Part shown: in pieces, positions 14,855 to 23,633 of the stretch
Layout: the number at the start of each line of letters is the position of its first letter
Numbering within the stretch: position 1 is the first letter of the stretch
NCBI GenBank assembly: GCA_002724825.1
Contig: PBPU01000080.1
Location: forward strand, 1,363 to 28,421
Source: Acidimicrobiaceae bacterium
GTDB taxonomy: Bacteria; Actinomycetota; Acidimicrobiia; Acidimicrobiales; UBA8592
Direction of reading: 5' to 3'
DNA length: 27,059 nt
Notes under the pieces: generated by a model
What the model saw: the letters and a program-made list of their open reading frames with translations, nothing else
Database searches by the model: none
What the model was told of the DNA's origin: nothing
Program-made: the position numbers and the translations under genes

Positions 14855-16051
14855 CTATAGCCCTAGAGCACTCTGAATATCCGAAACCTTGTCAAGACGC
14901 TCCCAAGTAAATCGTTCATCATTGCGCCCAAAATGACCATATGCGGCAGTAGCAGCATATATAGGTCGACAAAGGTCAAGCTCATGGACAATAGCAGCGG
15001 GACGGAGGTCGAAAATTTCCCCAACTGCTTTTTCGATAGCGTTAGTATCTACTTTTTCTGTTCCGAATGTTTCTACCAGTATCGACATGGGTCTCGCTAC
15101 ACCGATAGCATACGCTACTTGAACTTCACAACGATCCGACGCCCCAGAAGCAACAATATTTTTTGCCACCCACCGAGCAGCATAAGCGGCACTTCTATCA
15201 ACTTTGGACGGGTCTTTCCCAGAGAACGCCCCCCCACCATGCCTAGCCATTCCTCCATACGTATCAACGATTATTTTCCTTCCAGTAAGCCCGGCGTCCG
15301 CAACGGGCCCTCCCCTAACAAAACGACCTGTCGGGTTAATAAATGTGTTGTAATCATCGTCCTTAAACTGCTCAGGTATGACCGGACGAATAACATGTTC
15401 AAGAATATCGGGGGAAATTTGATGCTTCGTATCAATCCCTTCATTGTGATGGGCCGAGACTACAACATTTTCTAAACGGGCTGGTACGCCACCCTTGTAC
15501 TCAATAGTGACTTGAGTTTTTCCATCTGGCCGAAGATAAGGAATCACACCGCTACGACGTATCTCTGTAAGACGGTATGCCATTCTATGAGCTAGATCTA
15601 TCGGCATTGGCATAAAGGTTTCTGTCTCATTAGTCGCATATCCAAACATGAGCCCTTGATCTCCAGCACCAGTCGTATCCCACTCATCGATTGTTTGCCC
15701 TGATCGCGCTTCCTGAGATACTCCCACTCCCTGAGCAATATCACTTGACTGCTCTTCAAGCGCAACCATGACGCCACAGGTACTTCCATCAAACCCCAAC
15801 GCAGGGTTGTCATAGCCAATTCGACAGATTGTCTCTCGAACAATTCCAGGTATATCAACGTATGCTTCTTCAGTACTAATCTCACCTGTGACAATCGCAA
15901 TTCCAGTTGTGACTAGAGTTTCACACGCAACACGCGAATTAGGATCTGAGGCCAACAAAGCATCAAGAATAGAATCAGATATCTGGTCAGCCATTTTGTC
16001 AGGGTGCCCCTCCGTGACCGACTCGGAAGTAAATGCAAATGATGAAGACAT
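14855..16051 (-). CDS. metK: S-adenosylmethionine synthetase
   Basis: Makes SAM from methionine and ATP (398 aa, normal length). Family signatures are GHPDK (15-19), GAGDQGLMFGYA starting at 128, FINPTGRFVRGGP, and the phosphate-binding GGGAFSGKDPSKVDRSAAY (272-290). The product feeds the several SAM-dependent methyltransferases in the window. The gap to coaBC is only 36 nt, too short for a SAM riboswitch, and the Shine-Dalgarno before the ATG is weak, so it is probably expressed from the upstream operon. The coaBC-metK-priA order is conserved in actinobacteria. Confidence 0.98.
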   Translation of the reverse strand: MSSSFAFTSESVTEGHPDKMADQISDSILDALLASDPNSRVACETLVTTGIAIVTGEISTEEAYVDIPGIVRETICRIGYDNPALGFDGSTCGVMVALEEQSSDIAQGVGVSQEARSGQTIDEWDTTGAGDQGLMFGYATNETETFMPMPIDLAHRMAYRLTEIRRSGVIPYLRPDGKTQVTIEYKGGVPARLENVVVSAHHNEGIDTKHQISPDILEHVIRPVIPEQFKDDDYNTFINPTGRFVRGGPVADAGLTGRKIIVDTYGGMARHGGGAFSGKDPSKVDRSAAYAARWVAKNIVASGASDRCEVQVAYAIGVARPMSILVETFGTEKVDTNAIEKAVGEIFDLRPAAIVHELDLCRPIYAATAAYGHFGRNDERFTWERLDKVSDIQSALGL

Positions 16052-16087
16052 AATTTCAACTCAAATTTGTGGAACTAGACATACGTA

Positions 16088-17278
16088 TCAGACTTTACTC
16101 TCTCTCAATCCAAGTACGGCGTCAAGAATCTTATCTGCTACAACCCGCTTACTGGCAAGAGGAACATTCGTTTTCCCCTGCCCTGTTATCAAGAGAACTT
16201 CATTCGTATCATACGCAAACCCAGTACCTGGAGCTGTAACATCATTGGCAACTATAAGATCCAGATTTTTTCTTTCTAATTTTTCTTTCGCATTCTTCTC
16301 GAGCTCTTCGGTCTCTGCAGCGAAGCCAACAATAATCTGGTTAGAAGATTTCCCCTTACCCAGATCAATAAGAAAATCGTGCGTGGGCTCAATCTCTAAA
16401 TTGGTTATTTGCTGTGACTTCTTCAACTTCCTATCTGCTGGCAACGACGGCTGAAAGTCAGCTACAGCAGCAGCCATGATAATCACATCGTAATTATCTG
16501 CGCACGACATAACAGCTGAACGAAGATCGCTTGCTGATTCTGCATGTTGGATCTCTACCCCGATAGGAGCTTCCCGATCTACAGTTGTTACTAAAGTAAC
16601 CGTAGCACCTCGAGCCACTGCAGCTTCAGCTAGCGCATAGCCTTGTTTACCTGTTGATTTGTTTGTAATAAAACGGACTGGGTCAATCTGCTCTCGGGTC
16701 CCTCCGGCTGTAATGAGGATTTTAAACTCTGCTAAGTCATCGAGAGTCAACGCTTGCTCTACAGCAGAAACTATTGCACTAGGAGAAGCTAATCGCCCCT
16801 TACCTTCATCCCCACCAGCTAACTTCCCATCTTCAGGAGCAACAATAGTTACACCTCGATTTTGAAGCGTTCTGATGTTTTCCTGCACTGCTGGATGCTC
16901 CCACATCTCGGTATGCATAGCAGGACACAAAATTACTGGCGCTCTTGAGGCAAGAAGAGTAGCAGTCAATAAATCGTTCGAAATTCCGGCAGCATATGTT
17001 CCTATAAGCCTAGCTGTTGCAGGAGCCACTAAAATCACGTCCGCTTCCTGTCCAAGAGTTGTATGAGGTATCGGATCGTCTTCATCCCAAAGGGATGACT
17101 TAACAGGTTCACTCGCTAAAGCGCTCAAAGTCACTTCGCCAATAAATCGCTTTGCTCCTGAAGTCATAATAGGAGCTACGTGAGCACCGCCTTCTACTAG
17201 TCGGCGCACCACTTCAACAGACTTATATGCCGCTATGCCTCCGGTTATACCTAGAACGACTTTTTTCCCAGAAATCAT
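16088..17278 (-). CDS. coaBC: Bifunctional phosphopantothenoylcysteine decarboxylase / phosphopantothenate-cysteine ligase
   Basis: Two consecutive steps of coenzyme A synthesis (396 aa). The N-terminal flavoprotein CoaC domain (1-175) has GITGGIAAYK, the active-site His72 in PHTTLGQEADVILVAPATA, and PAMHTEMW. The C-terminal CoaB domain (185-396) has TAGGTREQIDPVRFITNKS, the AAAVADFQP loop and KLKK for CTP binding. The flap that in E. coli carries the catalytic cysteine (ACGD) reads AGGD here, with Gly155 in place of cysteine. I recall similar changes in other actinobacterial CoaBC proteins. A Shine-Dalgarno (GAAGGGC) precedes the ATG, 14 nt after rpoZ. Confidence 0.96.
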   Translation of the reverse strand: MISGKKVVLGITGGIAAYKSVEVVRRLVEGGAHVAPIMTSGAKRFIGEVTLSALASEPVKSSLWDEDDPIPHTTLGQEADVILVAPATARLIGTYAAGISNDLLTATLLASRAPVILCPAMHTEMWEHPAVQENIRTLQNRGVTIVAPEDGKLAGGDEGKGRLASPSAIVSAVEQALTLDDLAEFKILITAGGTREQIDPVRFITNKSTGKQGYALAEAAVARGATVTLVTTVDREAPIGVEIQHAESASDLRSAVMSCADNYDVIIMAAAVADFQPSLPADRKLKKSQQITNLEIEPTHDFLIDLGKGKSSNQIIVGFAAETEELEKNAKEKLERKNLDLIVANDVTAPGTGFAYDTNEVLLITGQGKTNVPLASKRVVADKILDAVLGLRESKV

Positions 17279-17292
17279 AACTGCCCTTCAGA

Positions 17293-17616
17293 TTATTCTT
17301 CTTCAGTAGATTCAGTGATCTCTTCCGAAAAGTCTTCGACAGGAATTTCCTCTCTTGCCTCTCCAGCAACAACCTTGCCGGCAATTATTTCCTCGAAAGC
17401 TATGGTGAGAGGCTTACTAGAAACTGTTGCTACTTGTGGAGGTATTGACGCTCCTTGACCCTCGCCCAGTTGATACATATAGGCATTGATTTGTCGTGCC
17501 CGTTTTGCCCCTAGAGTGACTAATCGAAATTTCGATCCTTCTTTTCCTTCTTCGGCAGACCTTTCAAGAAGGCCTTCTATTTCTGGTGAAATCATTGATT
17601 CATTTTCGGTAGCCAT
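17293..17616 (-). CDS. rpoZ: RNA polymerase omega subunit
   Basis: Small subunit that aids assembly of the beta' subunit (107 aa). The conserved core is SKFRLVTLGAKRARQINAYM (28-47), with the ARQIN segment, followed by KPLTIAFEEIIAGKV (68-82). The C-terminal tail is very acidic (EDFSEEITESTEEE). The N-terminal MISPEIEGLLERS corresponds to the usual short helix. GGAG stands 6 nt before the ATG. The 96-nt gap to gmk is the longest within this part of the operon; I could not identify a convincing internal promoter in it. Confidence 0.95.
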   Translation of the reverse strand: MATENESMISPEIEGLLERSAEEGKEGSKFRLVTLGAKRARQINAYMYQLGEGQGASIPPQVATVSSKPLTIAFEEIIAGKVVAGEAREEIPVEDFSEEITESTEEE

Positions 17617-17712
17617 TTTATCTCCATATTGATTTCTGATCAGTAGGGAATTTAGTCTACCTCGTCTTTTAGCTCCTTTGGGCAGTTGTCGTAACCTTTC
17701 CAGCTAGCTTGC

Positions 17713-18252
17713 CTATTCTTTAGAAGGATTCGGGTAAATTATTGAAGAGATTTCGGATACTGCCCTATCGAGATCGTCGTTTATTACAAAAATAGCGCCC
17801 ATATCCCTAGCATCATTTCGTTCACGTTCTCCTTCACGGATTCGACGTAAAACTTCTTCTTCATTATCTCCCCTACCACGAAGTCGCCTTGCTTGGTCTT
17901 CAACCGTGGGCGCATCGACAAAAATCATTAAGAATTCAAGTCCATGCTCAGTTACTGATTTGGCTCCTTGAACATCAATTTCGAGAAGAACGTCATAGTT
18001 ATCAGGTGGATCAGGCCATGGGGTAGCGTAATAATTTCCCTGAAACTCAGCCCATTCAAGAAATATACCTTCGTCAATAGCTTGTTCAAATTCTTCACGA
18101 GTCACAAAGGTATAGGCCTCTTCATTCTCCGTATCTCTTCGAGGCCGAGTAGTCCAACTTTTCGAAAGCCATAGTTTCTCATGCCTTTCAACCAGCAATT
18201 CAGCGATTGTCCCTTTACCGACCCCCCCGGGACCGGAAACTACAATCAACAT
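17713..18252 (-). CDS. gmk: Guanylate kinase
   Basis: Phosphorylates GMP to GDP (179 aa, at the short end for the family). The protein begins almost at the P-loop: GPGGVGKGT (7-15). The GMP-binding segment is SKSWTTRPRRDTENEEAYTF (30-49), close to the canonical STTRxxRxxE pattern. LEIDVQGAKSV and the lid region with arginines (QARRLRGRGDNEEEVLRRI) follow. It lies 9 nt after mihF. The mihF-gmk-rpoZ-coaBC order is a conserved actinobacterial block. Confidence 0.96.
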   Translation of the reverse strand: MLIVVSGPGGVGKGTIAELLVERHEKLWLSKSWTTRPRRDTENEEAYTFVTREEFEQAIDEGIFLEWAEFQGNYYATPWPDPPDNYDVLLEIDVQGAKSVTEHGLEFLMIFVDAPTVEDQARRLRGRGDNEEEVLRRIREGERERNDARDMGAIFVINDDLDRAVSEISSIIYPNPSKE

Positions 18253-18261
18253 AGCGAAGTA

Positions 18262-18576
18262 TCAGTCGAACTCGGCGAGCAGAGCTGCTCGCTGTTGATC
18301 CCCTAGGCCACGCAGTCGCCTACTTTCTGCGATACCTATACTCTCCATAAGTCTCCTTGCCTTCACTTTGCCAATTTTTGGCATTGACTCAAGGATTGCA
18401 AGGACTTTCGTTCTACTTACAATTTCATTTTGATCTGAGATGTCCAGAACTTGCCTTAATGTAAGGGAACCCATTTTTATACGCGCCTTGAGCTCTGCGC
18501 GTACTTTTCGCGCCTCAGCAGCTTTTTCAAGAGCAGCTTTGCGTTGTGCGTCTGTTAATTTAGGAGGTGATGCCAT
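18262..18576 (-). CDS. mihF: Actinobacterial integration host factor
   Basis: Small nucleoid-associated DNA-binding protein found in actinobacteria, unrelated to E. coli IHF (104 aa). A long charged N-terminal helix (KLTDAQRKAALEKAAEARKV) is followed by RAELKARIKMGSLTLRQVL. A helix-two-turn-helix region carries the diagnostic ESMPKIGKVKARRLMESIGI and ends ESRRLRGLGDQQRAALLAEF. Its presence is one of the strongest lineage markers in the window. The ATG lacks a clear Shine-Dalgarno (only AGG directly before it), so leaderless or coupled translation is possible. It is 55 nt downstream of pyrF. Confidence 0.96.
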   Translation of the reverse strand: MASPPKLTDAQRKAALEKAAEARKVRAELKARIKMGSLTLRQVLDISDQNEIVSRTKVLAILESMPKIGKVKARRLMESIGIAESRRLRGLGDQQRAALLAEFD

Positions 18577-18631
18577 ACCTAAAGAATAGTTCTGAGCACA
18601 TCAATAGTGGTGTATTTCTCTCAAGAGGTCG

Positions 18632-19327
18632 TTATAGATTTGCTATATCTTCGTAGATTGTTTCAGCGGCCTCAGTTGGATTTGCTGCTTCTGTTACAGC
18701 TCTCCCTACCACCAGAAGCCCAGCACCTTCTTCAAGAGCCTTAGATGGGGTGGCCACTTTCTTCTGATCATGAGCCTCCGCTCCTGATAGGCGGATCCCA
18801 GGAACAACGGTTAATAACTCTGGAGCTTGCTTCGAAACGATAGCTAAATCATGTGCCGAGCATACCAAGCCGAGACAACCCGAATCTTTTGCTACCCCAA
18901 TGCGCTGTTTCATCAATTCTTCATCGGTATTTGGGTCACTGGTGAGGACCGTCACACCCAAAGCGACTGGCGCCCCAATACCTGCATTCTTAGCTCCTTC
19001 TAGAAGTCCTTCTACACCAGCTGACATCATCTCAGAACCTCCGGATGTGTGAAGCGTGAGGTAATTGACCCCAAGAGAACCCAGAACCTTTGAAGCTCGG
19101 TGGACTGTGTTGGGAATATCATGCAATTTTAGGTCAAGAAAGATTTTGTACCCGATCTGTTGAAAAGTACCAATAACTTCCGGCCCTGCAGCGCTATATA
19201 GCTCCAAACCGATCTTTAGCACTGAGAAATACGATTTCAGCTCTCTCGCTAGTCGAACTCCAGCAACTAAATCATCTACATCCAAAGCCAATGCGAGCTT
19301 ATCTCTTATCTCATCATTTCTTTCCAT
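18632..19327 (-). CDS. pyrF: Orotidine 5'-phosphate decarboxylase
   Basis: Last step of UMP synthesis (231 aa, the group I short form). The N-terminal strand ALALDVDD is followed by Lys38 in VLKIGLELY. The catalytic array Asp65-x-Lys67-x-x-Asp70 lies in FLDLKLHDIPNTV, and the phosphate-binding segments are VVPGIRLSG and VVGRAVTEAANP. This differs from the mycobacterial long-type PyrF and agrees with an operonic group I enzyme. It lies 20 nt after pyrD; the ATG has only a weak purine-rich ribosome-binding site. Confidence 0.97.
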   Translation of the reverse strand: MERNDEIRDKLALALDVDDLVAGVRLARELKSYFSVLKIGLELYSAAGPEVIGTFQQIGYKIFLDLKLHDIPNTVHRASKVLGSLGVNYLTLHTSGGSEMMSAGVEGLLEGAKNAGIGAPVALGVTVLTSDPNTDEELMKQRIGVAKDSGCLGLVCSAHDLAIVSKQAPELLTVVPGIRLSGAEAHDQKKVATPSKALEEGAGLLVVGRAVTEAANPTEAAETIYEDIANL

Positions 19328-19347
19328 ACCTTTGCTTCTTTCTTCTA

Positions 19348-20298
19348 TTACTTATCCAAGTCGATGATTGTTTGACTCTTTCCCACTATTGATGAAATGT
19401 CTTCAACAGAGTTCCGCTTGCACCACCGATCAAGGCCTTTGATTATTTTTTTAGAGACTCGAGGGTCAGCAAAATTTGCTGTACCAATTTGAACTGCGTT
19501 GGCGCCAGCCATCATAAACTCAAGAGCGTGCTTATGGGATGATATGCCTCCGACGCCAACTATCGGCATGTCTGGAAGGGCAGAGCGAACATCAAAGACT
19601 GAACGAACAGCTACAGGTCGAATGGCTGGGCCGCTCAGCCCTCCTCCACCAGCTCCCAAAATAGGCTTTCCTTTTTCAATATCTATGGCCATCCCTAAAA
19701 GCGTGTTCACTAGAGTAAGGGCGTCTGCACCTCCCGAAGCTGCAGCTTTAGCAATTTCTACCAGATCAGATGTGTTCGGGCTTAATTTAGCCCACTTAGG
19801 TCGATTAATTCTATTAGTTGCTTCCATGACAGCCTTTGTCATATCCGCTGAATGGGAGAAGATAGCTCCACGTTCTTCGACATTTGGACAAGATACATTC
19901 ACTTCAATCGCTATAACTTGTGCAGGGAGTTCTCTGCAAAAGTCAGCTGCCTCTTTGTAGTCATGAATTGTGCGGCCCCAAATGCTCACGATGATGGCGG
20001 CCCCTGATTCGATCAGGTCAGGCATTTCATTTTCAGCCCATTTTTCTAAACCAGGACCCTGCAAGCCAACACTGTTAATCATTCCTGAAGGAGTCTGATG
20101 GACTCGGGGAGCTGGATTTCCCTTCCATGGGTAAGGAGAAAGACTTTTTACAACTACTGCCCCTAGATCGCTCAAGTTAAAGAACGAAGAAAACTCTGCG
20201 CTGTGTCCAGCTGTTCCAGATGCAAGCATTACAGGGTTTTTTAGAAACAGTTCGCCGACTTTCGCCTGCAATGCTGAAGAGTTCGGACGAGAAACCAT
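19348..20298 (-). CDS. pyrD: Dihydroorotate dehydrogenase, class 1B catalytic subunit
   Basis: FMN-dependent oxidation of dihydroorotate to orotate in the cytoplasm (316 aa). The catalytic base is a cysteine (Cys137 in EVNVSCPNVE), as in class 1 enzymes, not serine as in the membrane class 2. NPVMLASGTAG at the N-terminus and GGGGLSGPAIRPVAVR near 216-231 match the PyrDB subgroup, which normally passes electrons to NAD through the FeS/FAD subunit PyrK. No pyrK lies beside it: it begins 2 nt after carB and is followed by pyrF. Either pyrK is elsewhere or the electron acceptor differs. Confidence 0.94.
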   Translation of the reverse strand: MVSRPNSSALQAKVGELFLKNPVMLASGTAGHSAEFSSFFNLSDLGAVVVKSLSPYPWKGNPAPRVHQTPSGMINSVGLQGPGLEKWAENEMPDLIESGAAIIVSIWGRTIHDYKEAADFCRELPAQVIAIEVNVSCPNVEERGAIFSHSADMTKAVMEATNRINRPKWAKLSPNTSDLVEIAKAAASGGADALTLVNTLLGMAIDIEKGKPILGAGGGGLSGPAIRPVAVRSVFDVRSALPDMPIVGVGGISSHKHALEFMMAGANAVQIGTANFADPRVSKKIIKGLDRWCKRNSVEDISSIVGKSQTIIDLDK

Positions 20299-20300
20299 CT

Positions 20301-23300
20301 CTAGATCTCTAATCGCTGTTGTGATGATGTTTTATTGTGGAAATGCTGCAGAGGTCTCACCCGAAGAGTGTGACTACGCCAGTCGATAAGTCCTTTAGCT
20401 AACGCTAGACCAGCAGATGCGGTGGTTAAAAGGGGAATACCCTGTTCTGCTGCAGCTTTTCGTATGTGGTCACCATCTGCTCGGGGCCCTCGACCTCTCG
20501 GAGAGTTGATAACTAATCGAATTTTTCCCGATTCGATCAGCTCAATGGCCGTAGTCCCTTCCTTCTCCCCGATCTTGGCAATAACATCGATCACTTCAAT
20601 ATTTGCTGCGTTGAGCGCAGTTGCTGTTCCACGAGTAGCTGCAATGGTAAATCCAAGCTTGGCGAGTAATGACGCGGTCTCAATACCTATTTCTTTATCT
20701 CGATCTGCTAGAGAGAGGAAAACCGTGCCTGTCTCAGGGAGTGCCATTCCAGCAGCTATCTGACTCTTTGCAAAGGCTAGGCCCGGAGTTACGTCTATAC
20801 CCATCACTTCTCCAGTTGAGCGCATCTCAGGGCCAAGGATTGCATCGGTTTCTGGAAATCTATTAAACGGTAAGACTGCTTCTTTTACTGACACATGCTC
20901 ACCAGTGGCTTTCGACTGTAACCCACCATTATCCTTAAGCTCTGCGAGTGTCTCTCCAAGCATTACCCTTGAAGCCACTTTCACCAACGGAACCCCAATA
21001 GCCTTTGAAACGAAAGGTACAGTCCTCGAGGCACGTGGGTTCGCCTCAATAACAAAGACTGTTTCGGACTCCCCAACCTTCTTCACAACATATTGGATAT
21101 TGATGAGCCCAACCACCTCTAGTCTTTCAGCAATTCTGTTCGTGTACTCCTCCAGAGTGGCAAGTGTGGTTGTGCTGAGGTTCTGAGGAGGCAGCATACA
21201 AGCGCTATCGCCCGAATGAACACCTGCTTCTTCGACGTGTTCCATTATCCCGCCAATAAACACATCACCATTTTTATCCCTAATCGCATCTACATCGACC
21301 TCAGTAGCATCTTCTAAGAAGCGATCCACCAACACCGGCCGTTCCGCAGACAACCCACCTTCGCGCCCTAAACTTCCTTGTTGCGTTAGTTCCTGCATGG
21401 CAGAATCAAGTTGCTCATCATCATAAACAATACTCATAGCCCTTCCCCCTAGAACGTATGAGGGTCGGATAAGCACTGGATACCCTACACGTTCAACTAT
21501 GGCCCGGGCTTCCTCTAGGCTGACCGCTGTCCCTCCAGGGGGTTGGGGAATCTCCAACTGTGAACATACAGCGTTCCACCTTTCACGATCTTCAGCTAAG
21601 TCAATGGAATCTGGAGAGGTTCCAGCAATTATGTTTTCAGGTAACGAATTAGCCAGCTTTAAGGGAGTTTGGCCTCCGAGACCGACAATAACTCCAGCTA
21701 TTCCAGGGCCATTAGCCCTGTTTGCTGATTCAGTTTCTACTTCAAGGATGTTTCTGACATCTTCTTCGGTTAATGGTTCAAAGAATAATCTGTCACTTGT
21801 GTCGTAATCTGTTGAAACTGTTTCTGGATTACAATTTACCATGATGGTCTCATAGCCTATTTCCCTCAATGCAAAGCTCGCATGGACACAGCAGTAGTCA
21901 AATTCGATTCCCTGCCCTATGCGATTAGGTCCAGAACCAAGAATCACAACCTTCGGCTTATCTGAGGCTGCTACTTCATTGTCATCGTCATAGGTTGAGT
22001 AATGATATGGCGTTTCAGCTTCAAATTCGGCACTACAAGTATCAACTGTCTTAAAGACGGGAAGAACTCCTAGTTCGATACGCTTGTTCCTCACTGCCTC
22101 TTCTTCTTCACCCCATATATAAGCCAGCTGGCAGTCACTGAATCCCAACCGTTTCGCTCGACGCATTGAAAAATGTGAAACGCTTTTCAAATTCTGTTGC
22201 TCAAGAAATAATCTCTCCTCCACTATGAGAAGCATTTGATCAAGGAACCAAGGGTCAATCCCCGTCGCATCATGAAGCGTTTCTATCGAAACACCTCTAT
22301 AAAGCAGCTCTGCTACTTCAAATAGTCGAGTAGGCGTCCCAACTTCAACTTGCTTGAGCAATTCTTTATCATCAATATCTTGGAAATTGACTTCACTATT
22401 ATCTGCGTTAAGGCCAAACCTGCCTAACTCAAGAGAGCGGATAGCTTTTTGAAGCGATTCTGGGAATGTTCTACCAATCGACATCACTTCACCAACTGAT
22501 TGCATTTGTGTACCTAGAACAGCAGGGGTTCCGGGAAATTTTTCAAAAGCCCACCTAGGTATTTTTGTTACTACATAATCAATAGTTGGTTCAAAACTTG
22601 CTGGTGTCTTTTTGGTTATATCATTTGGGATCTCATCAAGCGTGTACCCGATAGCTAGCTTCGTAGCAATCTTTGCAATCGGAAATCCTGTAGCTTTAGA
22701 GGCAAGAGCTGAGGACCTGCTAACTCGTGGATTCATTTCGATGATAACGAACTCTCCGGTAGCGGGATCGACTGCGAATTGGACGTTAGATCCACCAGTT
22801 TCAACCCCAACTCTCCTCATACAGGCAAAGGCGGCGTTCCGAAGAGTTTGATACTCAACGTCAGATAACGTTTGAGTCGGGGCGACAGTTATTGAATCAC
22901 CAGTATGGACGCCCATTGGATCTAAGTTCTCTATGGAGCAGACCACCACACAGTTATCTGCTCTATCTCTCATTACCTCTAGTTCATATTCTTTCCACCC
23001 TTTAATGGATTGCTCGATTAGGATCTCATGAATAGGGCTAGCTGCGAGACCATTAGACGCCAACTTATTAAACTCTTCGAGGGTTTCAGCTATTCCGGTT
23101 CCCTTCCCTCCAAGAATATAAGCTGGCCGCACAATAACCGGAAGGCCTATCTCTTCGATGATTTTTTCAGCATCGTCCATCGAGTGCGCAACCCCACTAA
23201 TCGGAACTGGTAATCCAATCTCTATCATGGCATCTTTAAAGCGAGCCCTATCTTCTGCTGTGGCGATCGCTTCAGCATCAGCTCCGATAAGTTCCACTCC

Positions 23301-23633
23301 ATTTGCTTCTAGAACTCCCATTTCAACTAATTCCATAGCCAAATTAAGAGCAGTCTGGCCACCAAGGGTTGGCAAGAGGGCGTGGGGCTTCTCTTGTTCT
23401 ATTATCTTTGTTAGCACTTCTGACGTGAGAGGCTCTATATAAGTTGCGTCGGCAAAGTCTGGGTCAGTCATGATTGTTGCAGGGTTTGAATTTGCTAATA
23501 TGACCGTGTAGCCCTCCTCGCGGAGAACGCGACAAGCTTGGGTCCCCGAGTAGTCAAACTCGCACGCCTGACCTATGACTATAGGGCCGGATCCTATTAG
23601 GAGAATCTTTTCGATATCAGTTCTTTTAGGCAT
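20301..23633 (-). CDS. carB: Carbamoyl-phosphate synthase large subunit
   Basis: Makes carbamoyl phosphate from bicarbonate, 2 ATP and ammonia channelled from CarA (1110 aa, slightly longer than the 1073-aa E. coli protein). There are two homologous ATP-grasp halves: the first begins MPKRTDIEKILLIGSGPIVI and holds EMNPRVSRSSALASKATGFP, and the second begins at about residue 566 with GSGPNRIGQGIEFDYCCVHA and holds EANPRASRTVPFVSKAIGVP. An MGS-like allosteric domain follows from about 975. The ATG at 23633 gives the canonical N-terminus and has GGTGG 5 nt upstream; an ATG at 23645 would add four residues. It overlaps the carA stop by 8 nt. Confidence 0.98.
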   Translation of the reverse strand: MPKRTDIEKILLIGSGPIVIGQACEFDYSGTQACRVLREEGYTVILANSNPATIMTDPDFADATYIEPLTSEVLTKIIEQEKPHALLPTLGGQTALNLAMELVEMGVLEANGVELIGADAEAIATAEDRARFKDAMIEIGLPVPISGVAHSMDDAEKIIEEIGLPVIVRPAYILGGKGTGIAETLEEFNKLASNGLAASPIHEILIEQSIKGWKEYELEVMRDRADNCVVVCSIENLDPMGVHTGDSITVAPTQTLSDVEYQTLRNAAFACMRRVGVETGGSNVQFAVDPATGEFVIIEMNPRVSRSSALASKATGFPIAKIATKLAIGYTLDEIPNDITKKTPASFEPTIDYVVTKIPRWAFEKFPGTPAVLGTQMQSVGEVMSIGRTFPESLQKAIRSLELGRFGLNADNSEVNFQDIDDKELLKQVEVGTPTRLFEVAELLYRGVSIETLHDATGIDPWFLDQMLLIVEERLFLEQQNLKSVSHFSMRRAKRLGFSDCQLAYIWGEEEEAVRNKRIELGVLPVFKTVDTCSAEFEAETPYHYSTYDDDNEVAASDKPKVVILGSGPNRIGQGIEFDYCCVHASFALREIGYETIMVNCNPETVSTDYDTSDRLFFEPLTEEDVRNILEVETESANRANGPGIAGVIVGLGGQTPLKLANSLPENIIAGTSPDSIDLAEDRERWNAVCSQLEIPQPPGGTAVSLEEARAIVERVGYPVLIRPSYVLGGRAMSIVYDDEQLDSAMQELTQQGSLGREGGLSAERPVLVDRFLEDATEVDVDAIRDKNGDVFIGGIMEHVEEAGVHSGDSACMLPPQNLSTTTLATLEEYTNRIAERLEVVGLINIQYVVKKVGESETVFVIEANPRASRTVPFVSKAIGVPLVKVASRVMLGETLAELKDNGGLQSKATGEHVSVKEAVLPFNRFPETDAILGPEMRSTGEVMGIDVTPGLAFAKSQIAAGMALPETGTVFLSLADRDKEIGIETASLLAKLGFTIAATRGTATALNAANIEVIDVIAKIGEKEGTTAIELIESGKIRLVINSPRGRGPRADGDHIRKAAAEQGIPLLTTASAGLALAKGLIDWRSHTLRVRPLQHFHNKTSSQQRLEI

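Noticed and set aside
14933..15475. Plus-strand 180-aa frame inside metK
   Set aside because: Antisense shadow of metK; no recognisable domain or plausible start signal.
16052..16087. SAM riboswitch upstream of metK
   Set aside because: Only 36 nt are available and no conserved riboswitch core is seen.
15888..16454. Plus-strand 188-aa frame spanning the metK/coaBC junction
   Set aside because: Antisense to two certain genes; serine- and phenylalanine-rich translation typical of a shadow frame.
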